DNA of 7,887 bases from an uncultured Actinomycetes bacterium (GTDB taxonomy: Bacteria; Actinomycetota; Thermoleophilia; Solirubrobacterales; 70-9): NCBI GenBank assembly GCA_937907435.1, contig CALCIA010000117.1, forward strand, positions 1 through 7,887, given 5' to 3'. Under the pieces are notes generated by a model, which saw nothing but the letters and a program-made list of their open reading frames with translations, was not told where the DNA came from and did no database searches. Below are positions 6,315-7,887 of the stretch, piece by piece (within the stretch, counting starts at the first letter, position 1; each line of letters begins with the position of its first letter). The position numbers and the translations under genes were made by a program.

Positions 6315-7427
6315 CTAGACCGGCGCCCCGGCGAGGAACCCGGTCAGATAACGGCCGACGATCTTGCCTTGGTCGGGGCCCCAGGGCGGGGTGTCGGAGA
6401 TGGTCGAGGTTTCGCCGTGGCCGCCGGAGAGCCAGCCCTGCAGGTAACGAGAGCCGGTACCGGTCCAGAGGACGCCGTGCAGGACCGGGTCGAACTCGGC
6501 CGGGGTGAGGTCGGCGCCGAGGCGCGCGGCGATCGCTTCGGCGGCGACGTCGGCCTGCTGGGTGGCGATGCCGCCCTGCTTCACCGGGAAGCTGGTGACG
6601 TCGCCGGCGGCGTAGACGCGGTCGCCGCCGAGCACCTTGCAGTGGCTGTCGACCTGGACGAAGCCCTCGAGGTCGTGGGGGATGCCGCGGATCCGCCGGC
6701 CCTCGACCTTGGGCAGGCTGACGACCCAGTCGAAGGAGATGCGGCCCGCCGGGACCGTCTCCAGGAAGCCGTCCTCGAAGCGCACGGGATGGGTGCCGGT
6801 CCGGACCTCGATCCGGCGCTCGGCGAGCAGCTCGGCGACGCCCTCGCTGACGCCGCGGCCGAAGATCTGGAGCGGCGCGTCCTCGGGCGTGACGATCGTC
6901 AGCTCGGCGTCGTCGCCGGTCTTGTCGAGCTGCGCCCGGCAGAGCAGCGCCAGCTCGTAGAGCGGCAGCGCCCAGCTGTCGGCCGAGGGCATGGTGAAGG
7001 CGATGCGGCTGCTGGTGCCGGCGCGTATCTCCCGCATCACCTTGCCAACGTCACCCTCGTCGGCGATCCCCCAGAAGGTGATCGCGCCGGGCACCGGCCA
7101 CAGCAGCTTGGTCCCCGGGCAGACGATCAGGTCGCCGTAGGGGATGCTCTCGCCGTCGTGGGTGACGGCCAGGCGCGTCTCCCGGTCGACCGAGGCGATG
7201 CTGTCGCAGCGGTAGCGGGCGCCCGCCGCCGCGGCCAACGGCTCCATCCAGTAGGTGGTGACGCGCGAGACGCCGTATGGCACGCCGACCGCGTACGGGC
7301 GGTAGACGAAGTTCGGCCGCGGCGAGCAGATCGTCACCTCGGCGCGGTCGCCCGCCAGGTCCTGCAGCGCCAGCGCGGCCTCCAACGCCGCGACGCCGCC
7401 ACCTGCGATCAGCACTGAATCCTTCAT
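6315..7427 (-). CDS. FAD/NAD(P)-dependent oxidoreductase (pyridine nucleotide-disulfide / sulfide:quinone reductase-like fold)
   Basis: This 370-aa flavoprotein has the two-dinucleotide-fold architecture of the NDH-2 / sulfide:quinone reductase-like group. The N-terminal FAD site is VLIAGGGVAALEAA (5-18, GxGxxA). A second nucleotide-binding region spans about 136-200, including FTMPSADSWALPLYELALL (144-162), a segment resembling sulfide:quinone reductases. The C-terminal flavin motif is YAAGDVTSFPVKQGGIATQQ (272-291). Five cysteines (34, 74, 103, 163, 263) are present, but there is no CxxxxC redox pair, so a classical disulfide reductase is unlikely; Cys103 (VCPG) and Cys263 are the ones to inspect. 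There is no membrane helix or signal peptide. The ATG at 7427 was chosen because the flavin loop follows at once and GAGAAAGG lies 7 nt upstream; the open frame to 7787 runs into repeat DNA. The electron acceptor and substrate are unknown. It heads an operon with the secreted 204-aa protein. Confidence 0.9.
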   Translation of the reverse strand: MKDSVLIAGGGVAALEAALALQDLAGDRAEVTICSPRPNFVYRPYAVGVPYGVSRVTTYWMEPLAAAAGARYRCDSIASVDRETRLAVTHDGESIPYGDLIVCPGTKLLWPVPGAITFWGIADEGDVGKVMREIRAGTSSRIAFTMPSADSWALPLYELALLCRAQLDKTGDDAELTIVTPEDAPLQIFGRGVSEGVAELLAERRIEVRTGTHPVRFEDGFLETVPAGRISFDWVVSLPKVEGRRIRGIPHDLEGFVQVDSHCKVLGGDRVYAAGDVTSFPVKQGGIATQQADVAAEAIAARLGADLTPAEFDPVLHGVLWTGTGSRYLQGWLSGGHGETSTISDTPPWGPDQGKIVGRYLTGFLAGAPV

Positions 7428-7434
7428 CGATGGG

Positions 7435-7442
7435 CCTTTCTC
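7435..7442 (-). promoter_or_regulatory. Shine-Dalgarno of the FAD oxidoreductase
   Basis: GAGAAAGG on the minus strand ends 7 nt before the ATG at 7427. This supports that start over the many upstream in-frame starts that would translate repeat DNA. Confidence 0.65.
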
Positions 7443-7453
7443 GTTCCGGGGAA

Positions 7454-7463
7454 GAGCATGCTC
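7454..7463. promoter_or_regulatory. Short perfect palindrome upstream of the FAD oxidoreductase
   Basis: GAGCATGCTC is a perfect 10-bp palindrome 26 nt upstream of the start codon, in the likely leader or promoter region. It could be an operator half-site pair. A 10-bp palindrome can also arise by chance, so this is only a candidate. The rest of 7428-7589 shows no gene and no clear -10/-35 pair. Confidence 0.25.
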
Positions 7464-7589
7464 CGACTCTCCCCGCTCCCGGCCACGCCGCCATCCGCCC
7501 GATCCCGGCGAGGTGGATGCGGATTTCCCACCAGCCCGACCGCCCGGGCCAGTGACCCGAGTCGTCAATCCGCAGGATTCTCCGGCCAC

Positions 7590-7699
7590 GGGCCCGGGAG
7601 GCTGGCGCCCGGAAGGACTCCAGGGCCCGCAGGCCAGGGCCCGCAAGCTGGCGCCCGGAAGGGACGGAGCCCCGCAAGCTGTCGCCCGGATAACGGACG
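7590..7699 (+). repeat. Degenerate 31-33 bp tandem repeat in copy B
   Basis: Four successive units share the pattern GGGCCCGCAAGCTGGCGCCC followed by GGAAGG or GGATAA. They lie at 7590-7622 (33 bp), 7623-7636 (14-bp partial), 7637-7668 (32 bp) and 7669-7699 (31 bp). Copy A holds just one unit (223-255), so this array has expanded in copy B or shrunk in copy A. Confidence 0.8.
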
Positions 7700-7749
7700 C
7701 GCCCCTCTCGCCACGGCCCGGGCAGGCTGTGGCCGTGGCGAGAGGGGCG
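7700..7749. repeat. 19-bp hairpin in copy B core
   Basis: The arms 7700-7718 and 7731-7749 pair perfectly over 19 bp around a 12-nt loop (7719-7730) that is the reverse complement of the copy A loop. No T-tract follows on either strand. Confidence 0.9.
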
Positions 7750-7775
7750 GGTGTATGGAAGGTGTGGAGGGACCG

Positions 7776-7830
7776 CGGGAGCGTCACGGGAGTGCGCCGG
7801 GAGTGGCACGGATCCGTGACGGGAGTCAGA
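7776..7830 (+). repeat. Five 11-bp tandem units in copy B
   Basis: Units begin at 7776, 7787, 7798, 7809 and 7820, exactly 11 bp apart: CGGGAGCGTCA, CGGGAGTGCGC, CGGGAGTGGCA, CGGATCCGTGA and CGGGAGTCAGA. The consensus is CGGGAG followed by five variable bases. The last two units correspond to units at 110-120 and 99-109 of copy A on the opposite strand. The helical-turn spacing would place every CGGGAG on nearly the same face of the DNA. Confidence 0.75.
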
Positions 7831-7871
7831 CCTCGTCACAGAGATGTCGAGATCTCCACGCTTCCTCCCGT

Positions 7872-7883
7872 GTTGTGCAACAC
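7872..7883. repeat. Short palindrome outside copy B
   Basis: On the plus strand GTTG (7872-7875) and CAAC (7878-7881) pair within a GTGTTG-TG-CAACAC context, just outside the GGGAGGAAG edge of copy B. Copy A also has a palindrome outside this edge (3-25), but the two sequences are unrelated. Confidence 0.4.
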
Positions 7884-7887
7884 CGAC

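Larger units (their letters stand above)
7590..7869 (-). repeat. Composite intergenic repeat, copy B (inverted relative to copy A)
   Basis: On the minus strand this repeats the order of copy A at 60-255: GGGAGGAAG (7861-7869), the identical 18-nt block (7814-7831), the 11-bp unit array (7776-7830), the block TCCCTCCACACCTTCC (7757-7772), the 55-nt identical core with hairpin (7700-7754) and the about 32-bp unit, here multiplied (7590-7699). The middle part between 18-nt block and core has diverged in sequence and length. Open frames over it differ from those of copy A, so it is probably non-coding. Confidence 0.85.

Noticed and set aside
5559..7418. 619-codon open frame on the plus strand
   Set aside because: It is antisense to the flavoprotein and the 204-aa gene, with low-complexity composition and no motif.
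7590..7699. CRISPR array
   Set aside because: Units are directly adjacent and degenerate, with no unique spacers between identical repeats and no cas genes nearby.
7428..7787. N-terminal extension of the flavoprotein into repeat copy B
   Set aside because: The added residues derive from the repeat, precede a good Shine-Dalgarno and ATG, and lie outside the family's normal start.
60..7869. Composite transposon bounded by inverted repeats
   Set aside because: No transposase or integrase lies between the copies, the genes have uniform composition, and the copies differ in length and unit number. A dispersed repeat family explains them more simply.

Overview
This window is very GC-rich (roughly 70% or more by eye). 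It carries actinobacterial-type genes: dense coding, GTG starts, leaderless-looking promoters and many long GC-rich hairpins between genes. The protein styles suggest a high-GC actinobacterium, possibly of the Thermoleophilia/Solirubrobacterales type. That placement is inference; no rRNA or other marker gene is present.

Layout. Positions 1-344 hold no gene. They contain a short perfect palindrome (3-25), one copy of a composite repeat (copy A, about 60-255) and a 26-bp perfect palindrome (262-325). A short-chain dehydrogenase follows on the minus strand (345-1145). It is divergent, across 121 bp, from a plus-strand operon of phosphoketolase (xfp, 1267-3648) and acetate kinase (ackA, from 3645, overlapping the xfp stop by 4 nt). 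Together these two enzymes cleave a sugar phosphate to acetyl phosphate and turn that into acetate plus ATP. A 279-bp intergenic region with a long hairpin leads to two small plus-strand genes: a 93-aa secreted protein (5037-5318) and a 71-aa zinc-ribbon protein (5420-5635). Converging on them is a minus-strand pair read right to left: an FAD/NAD(P)-dependent oxidoreductase (6315-7427) and, 9 nt later, a secreted 204-aa helical protein (5691-6305). From 7428 to the end there is again no gene. That stretch holds copy B of the composite repeat in inverted orientation.

The genes themselves are mostly ordinary metabolic or small envelope genes. The most unusual content is non-coding. The two ends carry inverted copies of one composite repeat built from (i) an array of 11-bp units, (ii) a 19-22 bp hairpin inside a 55-nt core identical in both copies, and (iii) an about 32-bp unit, single in copy A and expanded to about 3.5 units in copy B. 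Open frames over these repeats are not conserved between the copies, so the element looks non-coding. Other palindromes sit just past the ends of the SDR, ackA and the 93-aa gene, all without a T-tract. Two plus-strand genes (xfp and the zinc ribbon) lack a Shine-Dalgarno sequence and have a TANNNT-like box about 12 nt before the ATG, as expected for leaderless transcription.
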